A DNA stretch of 64,000 nt from assembly GCF_947492405.1 (NCBI RefSeq), contig NZ_CANLMP010000001.1:806001-870000 (forward strand), given 5' to 3'. Position numbers and translations under genes: made by a program. The notes beneath the pieces are model-generated. The model had not been told where the DNA came from. It saw nothing but the letters and a program-made list of their open reading frames with translations, and searched no databases. This DNA comes from an uncultured Aquimarina sp. GTDB taxonomy: Bacteria; Bacteroidota; Bacteroidia; Flavobacteriales; Flavobacteriaceae. Positions 9,315 to 17,999 of the stretch are shown here, one piece after another (position 1 is the first letter of the stretch; each line of letters begins with the position of its first letter).

Positions 9315-12300
9315 ATGAAGACTCTTTCTCGCATTTTTTGCACAATCATTTTTACATTTTTAATGGCTTTTACGACTTCAGCTCAAGAGAAAGCCACAAC
9401 AGAAAATCCATTTAATGGTTTTAAACTCCGAAGCATTGGTCCTGCGTTTATGAGCGGACGAATTGCAGATATTGCTATTCATCCACATAATGAAAATATC
9501 TGGTATGTTGCCGTAGGCTCTGGTGGTGTATGGAAAACTGTTAATTCTGGGACTACTTGGACACCTATATTTGATAAGGAGACCTCCTACTCTATCGGAA
9601 CCGTTTCCATAGACCCTAACCGTCCGGAAACCATTTGGGTAGGTACAGGCGAAGATGTTGGTGGACGCCATGTCGGTTTTGGAGATGGTGTTTATCGTAG
9701 TGATGATGGTGGACAAACATGGACTAATATGGGGCTTAAAGAAACGCAACATATTTCTCGTGTAAAAGTTCATCCTGATAACAGTAATATTGTTTGGGTA
9801 ACCGCACAAGGACCTCTTTGGAGTAAAGGTGATCAGCGCGGCTTGTACAAAAGTAAAGATCGAGGCAAAACCTGGACAAAAACACTTGGGGATAACGAAT
9901 GGACAGGTGTCACAGAATTAGTATATGACCCTAGAAATCCAGACCGCATGTATGCAGCGACATGGCAACGTCACAGAACCGTGGCTGCCTATATTGGTAA
10001 TGGTCCTGGTACAGCATTATACAGAAGCGATGATGGTGGTGATACTTGGGAGAAATTAACCAATGGTTTACCAAAAACATCTATGGGTAAAACAGGTTTA
10101 GCCATTTCTCCACATAATCCAGATGTGTTGTATGCAGCCATTGAACTGGACCGTAGAACCGGAGCTGTGTATCGCTCCGACGACGGTGGAAGCTCTTGGT
10201 CTAAACAATCAAATACCATTACTGGCGGAACTGGACCACATTATTATCAAGAATTATATGCCTCACCACATCAAAAAGATCGTCTATATCTTATGGACAA
10301 TACTATGCAAATTTCAGAAGATGGTGGAAAGACCTTCTATAGAATGAATAGGAAAAATAAACATGGTGATAATCACGCCATAGCCTTTAGGAAAAACGAC
10401 CCTAATTACCTGCTGGTTGGTACCGATGGTGGTTTATATGAATCTTTTGATTTAACCAAATCTTGGAAATACATTGAGAATTTACCTGTAACTCAATTCT
10501 ATAAACTGGCAGTAGATGATGCAAAACCATTTTACAATATATATGGAGGTACTCAAGATAATAGTACCGAAGGAGGTCCATCTCGTACGGATAACATTCA
10601 TGGTATACAAAATAGTGATTGGCGCGTGATTCTTAATTGGGATGGGCATCAACCAGCTACTGAGCCGGGAAACCCAAATATTGTATATGCTGAACGCCAG
10701 GAAGGAACGCTGTCGCGCTTAGACATGAAAACTGGTGAAGCTATAGATATACAGCCACAACCTGCCGAAGGTGATGCAATTCAACGTTTTAATTGGGATG
10801 CTCCTATTCTTGTGAGTCCGCACAAACCATCTACCATTTATTTTGCATCACAACGTGTTTGGAAATCAGAAAACAGAGGCGATTCTTGGACCGCAATCTC
10901 TGAAGATTTAACGAAAAATGAAGAGCGTATTACCTTACCTATATTTGGTAAACAACAATCTTGGGATAACGCTTGGGATGTGTATGCCATGTCTAATTAC
11001 AATACAATTACATCACTTTCAGAATCTCCTAAACAAGAAGGGCTCCTCTATGTGGGTACCGATGATGGTTTGATTAATATTACTGAAAATGGAGGTGTAA
11101 ATTGGAGACAAATTAAAGTGAATCAATTACCTGATGTACCGCCAACTGCTTTTGTAAATGATATCAAAGCTGATTTACACGATGTTAATACTGTTTATAT
11201 AGCATTGGATAATCATAAATATGGCGATTTCAAACCTTATTTATATAAAAGTTCCGATAAAGGACAAACTTGGGAATCTTTGACTAAAACCATTCCGAAT
11301 AATCATTTGGTATGGCGATTAGTGCAAGATCATGTGTCACCAAATCTCTTATTTATTGGTACCGAATTTGGTTTATTCTTTTCTGTGGATAGTGGAAAGC
11401 AATGGACTGCATTAAAAGGCAATGTACCAACAATTTCATTTAGGGATTTAGCCATACAAAAACGTGAAAATGATCTAGTTGCAGCGTCTTTTGGCCGTGG
11501 ATTTTATATTCTAGATGATTATTCAGCCTTAAGAAATATCTCCCAAACGGATTTAAATGCAGAAGCCAAGTTGTTTCCCGTTCGTGATGCTTGGTGGTAT
11601 GTACAGCGTTCTCAACTCAGTTTTGAAGCGAATAAGGGAAGCCAAGGTGATTCTCATTTTGTAGCACCGAACCCTGATTTTGGAGCACTACTCACCTACT
11701 ATTTAAAAGAAGCTCCAGTATTGAAAAAAGAGCAACGGAAAACAAAAGAAACGAATATTAAAAATCAAAACATTCCCTTTCCAGGATGGAAAGTCTTAGA
11801 AGACGAAAAGTTAGAACAAAAGCCTCAACTTGTATTCGTGATAAAAAATCAGGCTGGTGAGGTGATACGTAACATCTTTAAAGAAGCAACGTCTGGAATT
11901 AACAGAACTGCTTGGGATCTGAGATACCCTAGCTATAACCCAATAGATCTTAATGATAAAAAAGGTTCTAATGAAGACGAATCAAGAGGTTTATTAGCTG
12001 CACCAGGTACTTACAGCGTAACCCTATATTTATCACATAACGGAACTATAAAACAACTAGATGAACCAGTAAATTTTAATGTGAAGCCACTTTATAAAAA
12101 CACACTGCAAGGAGCAACACCAGAAGTTACATCTGCTTTTTGGCGTGGTTATGAAACTGCTTCCAGAACGGCGAGTGCCATTGATAAATCAATAGCCAAA
12201 GCTGAGAAAAAGACTAAAGCATTGCATAAAGCACTAATGCATAGTACAACCAATCCAGAAACGGGTTTAAAACAATTAGAAACTATTAGAGATCAAATCA

Positions 12301-12566
12301 ATACTTTAAAATCTGATTACTATGGTAATCAAGCCAAAGCAGAAGTTGGAGAAAAGAATCCACCTTCGGTCAATGATAAGCTTTTTACAATTTATTTAAG
12401 TCTAGAAAGATCTACATATGGACCTACAGAAACTAATAAAGTGCAAATGCAAATTATCAATACAATGCTTAATACAGCAGAAAATAAATTAAAAACAATT
12501 CAAATCTCCATGAATAAATTAGAAGAAATGTTGAAAGCTTCTGGAGCTCCATATATTGATGACTAA
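9315..12566 (+). CDS. Secreted VPS10/sortilin-like BNR beta-propeller protein
   Basis: A 1083-residue exported protein with the signal peptide MKTLSRIFCTIIFTFLMAF ... SAQ. The first 700 residues hold many Asp-box/BNR repeats (S-x-D-x-G-x-T-W: YRSDDGGQTW, YKSKDRGKTW, YRSDDGGDTW, YRSDDGGSSW, YKSSDKGQTW), the hallmark of VPS10/GH74-like propellers. Such proteins are often labelled glycosyl hydrolase, but I cannot point to catalytic acids, so binding or an unknown hydrolase role is equally possible. The C-terminal 250 residues are beta (FNVKPLYKN) and then a helical coiled-coil-like tail (KSIAKAEKKTKALHKAL). There is no T9SS sorting domain, unlike other large secreted proteins here, so it is likely periplasmic or outer-membrane-associated. 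Confidence 0.82.
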   Translation: MKTLSRIFCTIIFTFLMAFTTSAQEKATTENPFNGFKLRSIGPAFMSGRIADIAIHPHNENIWYVAVGSGGVWKTVNSGTTWTPIFDKETSYSIGTVSIDPNRPETIWVGTGEDVGGRHVGFGDGVYRSDDGGQTWTNMGLKETQHISRVKVHPDNSNIVWVTAQGPLWSKGDQRGLYKSKDRGKTWTKTLGDNEWTGVTELVYDPRNPDRMYAATWQRHRTVAAYIGNGPGTALYRSDDGGDTWEKLTNGLPKTSMGKTGLAISPHNPDVLYAAIELDRRTGAVYRSDDGGSSWSKQSNTITGGTGPHYYQELYASPHQKDRLYLMDNTMQISEDGGKTFYRMNRKNKHGDNHAIAFRKNDPNYLLVGTDGGLYESFDLTKSWKYIENLPVTQFYKLAVDDAKPFYNIYGGTQDNSTEGGPSRTDNIHGIQNSDWRVILNWDGHQPATEPGNPNIVYAERQEGTLSRLDMKTGEAIDIQPQPAEGDAIQRFNWDAPILVSPHKPSTIYFASQRVWKSENRGDSWTAISEDLTKNEERITLPIFGKQQSWDNAWDVYAMSNYNTITSLSESPKQEGLLYVGTDDGLINITENGGVNWRQIKVNQLPDVPPTAFVNDIKADLHDVNTVYIALDNHKYGDFKPYLYKSSDKGQTWESLTKTIPNNHLVWRLVQDHVSPNLLFIGTEFGLFFSVDSGKQWTALKGNVPTISFRDLAIQKRENDLVAASFGRGFYILDDYSALRNISQTDLNAEAKLFPVRDAWWYVQRSQLSFEANKGSQGDSHFVAPNPDFGALLTYYLKEAPVLKKEQRKTKETNIKNQNIPFPGWKVLEDEKLEQKPQLVFVIKNQAGEVIRNIFKEATSGINRTAWDLRYPSYNPIDLNDKKGSNEDESRGLLAAPGTYSVTLYLSHNGTIKQLDEPVNFNVKPLYKNTLQGATPEVTSAFWRGYETASRTASAIDKSIAKAEKKTKALHKALMHSTTNPETGLKQLETIRDQINTLKSDYYGNQAKAEVGEKNPPSVNDKLFTIYLSLERSTYGPTETNKVQMQIINTMLNTAENKLKTIQISMNKLEEMLKASGAPYIDD

Positions 12567-12714
12567 ACTAAAAAAATACATGACGAAATAAAGAAGAGCT
12601 TTAATGGCGTTAGCATAATAAACATTAGGAGTAATAGTCTTGTTTTGTTTTGCATAGTTTTTATTATTTACTAAAATGTAGATATTTGATCTACTGTATC
12701 AATTGTAGGTCATT

Positions 12715-13968
12715 TTATTCAAGATCGAACAGTCCGGATTTAGAAAGCTGTCGAGAGATGACATCAAGTTGATTCCTTTCACGATCAGTATTAGATGTTC
12801 CGAAAAATGCGATAACCAAATCTTTCGAAGGTGATATATAAAGACCTTGACCTCCATGTGCTCCTTTATAAAAATCGCCATCCTCGAATACTGCACCCCA
12901 TTGATAACTGCTATATATCGTTTCTTTAAAATTCCGTGACGTCTCTTTGAGATTTTTATTTACATTCAGGATTTTAGATAAGTATGCATCAGAAATTATT
13001 GGGTTAGAGTTCTTTCTACCACTAGGGGTAAAAGCAAGACCAAATCTAGCAAGATCTCGAAGTGTTGTTGACAGACCATCGGCATATGAAATAGAGGTGC
13101 CATTTTTATTGATTCCTAAAAGAGCACTATATTCTGCCCCTATCTTTCTCCATATTTCCTGTTCCACAAAATCGCGAAAGGTAAGACCACTAATTTTTTC
13201 AACGAGTAACGTCAATATGTAAGCATCGGCATTCGAAAATTGGTACTCCGTTCCTGATGGTTTAGTAGATTTTGCCGTAGCTAAATCTTTAATTGGGTCA
13301 AAACTTACCTCATAGGTTTCCAATGGGACACGATCAATTCCGGAACTCATAGAAAGTATATCTATTATTGGAACACCTCCCCAACCTGAATTTTTAAGGT
13401 CATCAAAATAATAATCAATGGGTTTGCTAGTATCGATTAAACCTCTATCCTCCAGAACAGCAATTGAAGTACTAACAAAGACTTGGGTTATTAGCATATT
13501 AATATGCAAATCAGTTGGGAACATTCTCGGATAGCCTTCAAAGACGATTTTGCCTTTATGAATTATAATTAATCCATTAACTTCTATTTGCTGTACATAG
13601 TCGTTTAACGATAGTCCACCTCCTTTTTTTAAATCTGTTTTGGTAATAAAATTCTTCACATCATCTCTTGGTGTTTCTTCAAGAATTTTTGGTGTATCGG
13701 ACCTTTGTATGCGTGAGTGGTTCTTTATTTCGGAGAAGTTTAGGTAAAAATACCGTTCCGTATCACCATATACGGTCCAATCGCCACCTTCATAAATATG
13801 CTTATGGAATGCGTAAATCTCTTCTTTTGTAAATCCAGAATAATTATACGTTTCATATTTTGGACTTATAGTACTTAAGGCGTCAGAGTCCTTTTTTGGC
13901 TCGTTTTTACATGCTGTAAAAAGAAATATTAAAAGCAGTAATCCTGTTATGTTTTTCATAATTGTCAT
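12715..13968 (-). CDS. Serine-hydrolase-fold lipoprotein lacking the catalytic residues (pseudoenzyme)
   Basis: A 417-residue lipoprotein (lipobox LFTAC, lipidated C20). The fold is that of class C beta-lactamase/DD-peptidase-like hydrolases (LSMSSGIDRV, FSNADAYILTLLVEKISG, AHGGQGLYISP). The usual S-x-x-K nucleophile motif is replaced by L159-I-T-Q162, and the Y-x-N tyrosine is F244 (FSN). So nucleophile, general-base lysine and tyrosine are all absent, while the HGG motif persists. It is last in a four-lipoprotein minus-strand operon, 47 bp after the other pseudoenzyme. Likely a binding, sensor or scaffold protein in the periplasm or at the surface. The frame is intact and well conserved elsewhere, so it is not a decaying gene. 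Confidence 0.82.
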   Translation of the reverse strand: MTIMKNITGLLLLIFLFTACKNEPKKDSDALSTISPKYETYNYSGFTKEEIYAFHKHIYEGGDWTVYGDTERYFYLNFSEIKNHSRIQRSDTPKILEETPRDDVKNFITKTDLKKGGGLSLNDYVQQIEVNGLIIIHKGKIVFEGYPRMFPTDLHINMLITQVFVSTSIAVLEDRGLIDTSKPIDYYFDDLKNSGWGGVPIIDILSMSSGIDRVPLETYEVSFDPIKDLATAKSTKPSGTEYQFSNADAYILTLLVEKISGLTFRDFVEQEIWRKIGAEYSALLGINKNGTSISYADGLSTTLRDLARFGLAFTPSGRKNSNPIISDAYLSKILNVNKNLKETSRNFKETIYSSYQWGAVFEDGDFYKGAHGGQGLYISPSKDLVIAFFGTSNTDRERNQLDVISRQLSKSGLFDLE

Positions 13969-14015
13969 AGTTTCTAAATGCTTACCAGCGACTTATTATT
14001 TGCTAAAAGTTTGTT

Positions 14016-15836
14016 TTATTCACTCTTTTGTAATTCCATAAGCATATCATTGGCATAGTTATTTTGCGGATTTAATTCAAGTGATTTCGAGAAATTTAAA
14101 ATTGCGAGATCAATTTTTCCTATTTTCATACAGGCTTTTGCATAACTATCGTACACTTTGAAACTTTCTGGATAGAGCATCATATTAACTTTGAAAACAT
14201 CTTGTGATAGTTTCATTCTATCCTCGTTTAAAAAACGATGTCCTAAATTATTTAAGTAGTCTTCAGTAACTGTAGGATGAATTGAGTCCTGTTTGATTAA
14301 TACCATATATGCATTAAGTGCTTTTTTAAAGTCACCTTCAAGAAGGAATTCTACAGGTTCTTTTTTATCAGTATCCATCTTAACAAAAGTTGAAGCTATT
14401 GTTCCATCGTTTCTATTAATATAAAGCAAATTGACAGTTTCATTTTTAGAATTTGGTTTGAATTGAATAAGTCGAGTAGAATTTCTTTTAACAAAGCTAC
14501 TATCCGAGACTTTGACTAGTTCTTCTGCTTCTAGATCAAGGATGTTTCTATAGAACAGTTGATTGTTCTTTTGAAAAACCTCTACAATCCTACCATTTTC
14601 CATATATCTACCCGTAATTTTATTGACTAAAGACTGTTCAGTTTCCATTTTTTTATGTACTGGAACATAATTATCCCAATCATAAGCAAGAGCAACAGAA
14701 CGGACCAGTTCATAAACTAAATCTGGTTTAAGGGAGTTCGTTAACACAACTACACCATGCCCGTTGTCTCTATGAGCCATCATCTCACTATAAAACCCTG
14801 TACTCCATCCATTTTTTCTAAAGTAGATTTCATCTTTCTTATAAGAAATTGAAAACCCTAGTCCATTTAGTCCCCAGCGATTTTCCACTAATGGAGTAAG
14901 CATTAATTCTGTCATATCTTTTGATAATCCTTTAGTACTATTATCTTTTAGGGTTTGCTGTATGTTGATTACAAATTTCGCAAGGTCTTTGGCATTTGTC
15001 CATAATCCGTTTGAAGCCAATTCTGGATAGGTATGTCTTTTACCTTTTACCATAGAACCATCTCGCAAATAACCAGTTGCTGCCATCTTTAATTGTTCTA
15101 TAGTAAGAGGTTGATTAAAACTACTATTGCTCATCCCAAAAGGCTGCAGCACTAATTCATTCATAATCTCTGGGAATTTTTTGCCCTCAACATCCATCAT
15201 CATTTGTTGAATGATTGTATAGCCACCAGCTGAAATCCAAAAACTTTCATCAAGGACTTTATCTACCATGACTGGACTTGAATTGGCTGGAGGCGTTCCA
15301 TTTAATACCTCTATAAGTGTTGGTACAGGTACATCTGTACTATATCCTTTAAATGAGTGCACGTTTATTCCAGCAGTATGACTTAAAAGATTTTTTATAG
15401 TGGCTTTCCTTTCTTTGGTAAATTCACTATCAGGCAATTTCCAAGATTTTAAATAGCTGTTAATGTTTTCATTTAAGCTTACTTTATTTTGTTCTACAAG
15501 ACGTAATGCACCATACGCAGTTAGAGGCATGCCAATATTTGATACTTGGAAAAGTGTTTGCTCAGTCACAGGAGCTTTACTTTCCTTATCCATTATACCG
15601 TAGCCTTTTGCCCAAGCAATTTTACCATTATTGATGACAGCAATACTAACACCTGGAACTCCATAGTGTTTCATACGTTCTTCTATAGACCATGTAGAAT
15701 CACCGGCTATGTGCACTCGAGTTGTGAGACCAGTTTCTACCTTTTTAATTAAATCAATTGTAGTATCAGTATTTGATTCTTCTGTACATGATTGGAAAAG
15801 AATTATGATTAAAAGGATTGTGATAATATTATTCAT
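14016..15836 (-). CDS. Second serine-hydrolase-fold lipoprotein lacking the catalytic residues, with TPR tail
   Basis: A 606-residue lipoprotein (lipobox LFQSC). Residues about 45-390 are a beta-lactamase-family serine hydrolase domain (MKHYGVPGVSIAVINNGKI, TAYGALRLVEQNKVSL, LLSHTAGINVH, GGYTIIQQM, GLWTNAKDLAKF). At the active site the expected S-x-x-K reads N100-I-G-M103, and the Y-S-G tyrosine is I201 (ISAGGY). The C-terminal H-x-G reads KNG. All three catalytic groups are therefore missing, and independently of the neighbouring pseudoenzyme because the substitutions differ. A C-terminal region has TPR-like repeats (about 500-606; DLAILNFSKSLELNPQNNYA). It lies 22 bp downstream of the PD40 lipoprotein gene. 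The negatively charged residues after Cys (C-T-E-E-S) resemble the flavobacterial surface-export signal. Confidence 0.85.
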   Translation of the reverse strand: MNNIITILLIIILFQSCTEESNTDTTIDLIKKVETGLTTRVHIAGDSTWSIEERMKHYGVPGVSIAVINNGKIAWAKGYGIMDKESKAPVTEQTLFQVSNIGMPLTAYGALRLVEQNKVSLNENINSYLKSWKLPDSEFTKERKATIKNLLSHTAGINVHSFKGYSTDVPVPTLIEVLNGTPPANSSPVMVDKVLDESFWISAGGYTIIQQMMMDVEGKKFPEIMNELVLQPFGMSNSSFNQPLTIEQLKMAATGYLRDGSMVKGKRHTYPELASNGLWTNAKDLAKFVINIQQTLKDNSTKGLSKDMTELMLTPLVENRWGLNGLGFSISYKKDEIYFRKNGWSTGFYSEMMAHRDNGHGVVVLTNSLKPDLVYELVRSVALAYDWDNYVPVHKKMETEQSLVNKITGRYMENGRIVEVFQKNNQLFYRNILDLEAEELVKVSDSSFVKRNSTRLIQFKPNSKNETVNLLYINRNDGTIASTFVKMDTDKKEPVEFLLEGDFKKALNAYMVLIKQDSIHPTVTEDYLNNLGHRFLNEDRMKLSQDVFKVNMMLYPESFKVYDSYAKACMKIGKIDLAILNFSKSLELNPQNNYANDMLMELQKSE

Positions 15837-15858
15837 ATTTATAAAATCTTAACAGCTA

Positions 15859-16743
15859 TTATTGAACAATTTTTAACCACGCCGGACTTGTAGCATTAGG
15901 TATAATTTTTCTTACTTCAGCACCATCTTTGTTCATAATATAAATGCTTTTTTCTCCATCTCTAAGTGATGAAAAGATTAGTTGAGTCCCATCAGGAGAC
16001 CAAGATGGATACCAATCATCAACATCATTATTTGTTAATCGTTTTTGGTTAGAACCATCTATATTCATCACATAAATTTCATGATTTCCATCTCTGTTAG
16101 ACATAAAAGCAATTTGTTTTCCATCCGGAGAAACCTCGGGATGCTGCTCTTCAGCTTCATTGTCTGTCAACTGAATTAGATCGCTACCATCGATATTCGC
16201 TATGCTTATCCAACTTTTCTGGTTTTCTGAGTGAAAGACTATTCTTCCATCTTTTGTGAAATAAGGGCCTCCCCCTTTTAGTGATTTTATTTGAGTCTGC
16301 TCACTACCATCTGAATTCATAATCCAAAGTTCTTTCTTCCAATTTTTATCAGCATCTCTATACGCTCTTGAAAAAACGATTTTTTTTCCATCAGGAGACC
16401 ACGCTGGTGAATTGTCCCATTTGTTTTTTTCATGAGTTAATCTTTTCCTATTCGTACCATCAATATTCATTGTATGAATGGACCAGGTTTTTCTTTCATC
16501 ATATTTATAATAAAAAGCAAAATGTTTTCCGTTAGGAGACCAAGCTAAATAACCACCATTTTCATTTGTACTTTTAATATTTGATTTACCTTCTATATCA
16601 CCTAAATAAATTTCTACATTACCTGAATCAATTGAACTATAAGCAATTGTATGAGAAGTTGATTTAGGTGCTTCATCACAGGATAAAAAGATTATCAATA
16701 ACACTTTACATAAAAGAGTCTTTATAGTCATACTTTTTTCCAT
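15859..16743 (-). CDS. TolB-like PD40 beta-propeller lipoprotein
   Basis: The frame opens at 16767, but I choose the ATG at 16743 (MEKSMTIKTLLCKVLLIIF) because it gives a normal lipoprotein signal ending in FLSC. The product is about 294 residues. It consists almost entirely of PD40/TolB-type propeller repeats (LAWSPNGKHFAFYY, PAWSPDGKKIVFSR, PEVSPDGKQIAFMSNRDGNHEIYVMNIDG, PSWSPDGTQLIFSS). Such propellers are protein- or glycan-binding platforms. The upstream PD40 gene ends only 13 bp before this start (it overlaps the longer frame), showing one transcript. C-D-E-A-P after the lipid-modified Cys is acidic, compatible with surface exposure. Confidence 0.85.
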   Translation of the reverse strand: MEKSMTIKTLLCKVLLIIFLSCDEAPKSTSHTIAYSSIDSGNVEIYLGDIEGKSNIKSTNENGGYLAWSPNGKHFAFYYKYDERKTWSIHTMNIDGTNRKRLTHEKNKWDNSPAWSPDGKKIVFSRAYRDADKNWKKELWIMNSDGSEQTQIKSLKGGGPYFTKDGRIVFHSENQKSWISIANIDGSDLIQLTDNEAEEQHPEVSPDGKQIAFMSNRDGNHEIYVMNIDGSNQKRLTNNDVDDWYPSWSPDGTQLIFSSLRDGEKSIYIMNKDGAEVRKIIPNATSPAWLKIVQ

Positions 16744-16756
16744 ATAGTTTAAATTA

Positions 16757-17749
16757 TTAGTTATCATTTATATTCTCTAAAAGTTCTTTTTTCAACTGAA
16801 CAAAATCTATCCAATACGTATACGATGTCCAATATGTACTTCCGTCTTGTCTTACTTTTTCTTCACCCCTAGAGAAAAACAGATACTTTCCATCAGCAGA
16901 AACAGTGGCAGCGTTCTCATTTATTTTCGTATTTATTTTAGGCCCTAAGCTATAGGACTTTGTCCAAGTCCCATTTTTATTGAAGCTGATGAATATATCG
17001 CTATTATTAGGTTCTGATGCTTTTTGAGAATCATATAGGATATAGCTTTCGTCGGGAGCTATAAAAGGATGCGCAATCCACTTGCCATTATTGTTGATTA
17101 CATCATCCATTCTTTCAATAGCACCATAACGACCTTTCTGATTAACAGCATAATAAATACCTTCATTATCAGCACCAGGCCCCTCACCAGAAGTAAAATA
17201 TAGATTACCATTTTCTGAAGGTGTCGTACACATGATATATATATCTAAAAATGGTTTTCTCATAATAACTGGCGTACCCCAAACACCATTTTCATCTTTT
17301 TCAACATACCATTGATGTAATCTTCTTTGTGTAGTTGATGTTGTAATAGTATTATTAAATGGTCTTGTACTTCCGAAATAGAGACGTTTTCCATTTGGAC
17401 CAAAACGAGGATGAAAATCTAGATGTTTTTTGTTTGTTGAAAAAGATGCTGGTTTCGGCGAAGACCATTTACCAGCTATCAATTTCATAGTATAGAGATT
17501 ATGGCTTTCTCCTGGTTTTCTACGATTGAAAAACAGTTCATCCATATCGGAATTAAAAGTAATCGAACTAGAAACGTGATTATCAATTGAAATAATACCT
17601 GGAGCAAAAATTAAAGGCATATCCGTAGGGATTTGATTGCTCAATAAAGTAAGGTTTGACTTTTTATTGTCCTGACAAGAAACACTGAAGCCAATTAGGA
17701 AAGTAAAAACGAATAATATTTTTACTTGTTTTAAATAATTAGTTTTCAT
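16757..17749 (-). CDS. PD40-type propeller lipoprotein, first gene of the lipoprotein operon
   Basis: A 330-residue lipoprotein (signal ending GFSVSC). It carries degenerate PD40/WD40-like blades (ITFNSDMDELFFNRR, FHPRFGPNGKRLYFGSTRP, PFIAPDESYILYDSQK, ATVSADGKYLFFSRGEE). No enzymatic motif is seen. It heads a minus-strand operon of four lipoproteins (two propellers, two inactive serine hydrolase folds) and is divergent from the LytS/LytTR pair, with 250 bp between them. This is a typical layout for a target operon and its dedicated regulator. The function is unknown; a role in ligand or peptidoglycan sensing at the outer membrane is inference. Confidence 0.8.
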   Translation of the reverse strand: MKTNYLKQVKILFVFTFLIGFSVSCQDNKKSNLTLLSNQIPTDMPLIFAPGIISIDNHVSSSITFNSDMDELFFNRRKPGESHNLYTMKLIAGKWSSPKPASFSTNKKHLDFHPRFGPNGKRLYFGSTRPFNNTITTSTTQRRLHQWYVEKDENGVWGTPVIMRKPFLDIYIMCTTPSENGNLYFTSGEGPGADNEGIYYAVNQKGRYGAIERMDDVINNNGKWIAHPFIAPDESYILYDSQKASEPNNSDIFISFNKNGTWTKSYSLGPKINTKINENAATVSADGKYLFFSRGEEKVRQDGSTYWTSYTYWIDFVQLKKELLENINDN

Positions 17750-17924
17750 CTTTCTTACTTTTTATATGTAAAGCATTGCTTTAGCTTAAATGATTTTTTT
17801 TGACAACTATAAATATCCAAGGTGATATGGAATAGATCTTTTTGTTAGTTTTAATATTTTTATAATAATTTTTTCTCTTACAAAAGATGTGTTTTTCTTT
17901 CAGGAATTCAATGTAAATTTTACC

Positions 17925-17954
17925 AACTGCTCTATAGAGTAATGAACTGCTCTA
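17925..17954. promoter_or_regulatory. Candidate LytTR-binding direct repeat
   Basis: The 10-mer AACTGCTCTA occurs twice, at 17925-17934 and 17945-17954, a period of exactly 20 bp (about two helical turns). LytTR regulators bind tandem direct repeats with roughly 21-bp spacing on one DNA face. A third partial copy (AACTGCT) sits at 17990, just before the kinase start codon. The site lies between the lipoprotein operon and the LytS/LytTR genes. Confidence 0.6.
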
Positions 17955-17999
17955 AGAAGCTATCCATAATGGTTATCTTACATCCGTAAAACTGCTAAA

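Noticed and set aside
9378..9809. 143-codon minus-strand frame inside the VPS10-like gene
   Set aside because: It is the complement of repeated Asp-box sequence; the plus-strand gene explains the region fully.
12715..15836. The two serine-hydrolase-fold genes as decaying pseudogenes
   Set aside because: Both frames are uninterrupted, keep signal peptides and other fold motifs, and sit in a tight operon, so loss of catalysis rather than loss of gene is the better reading.
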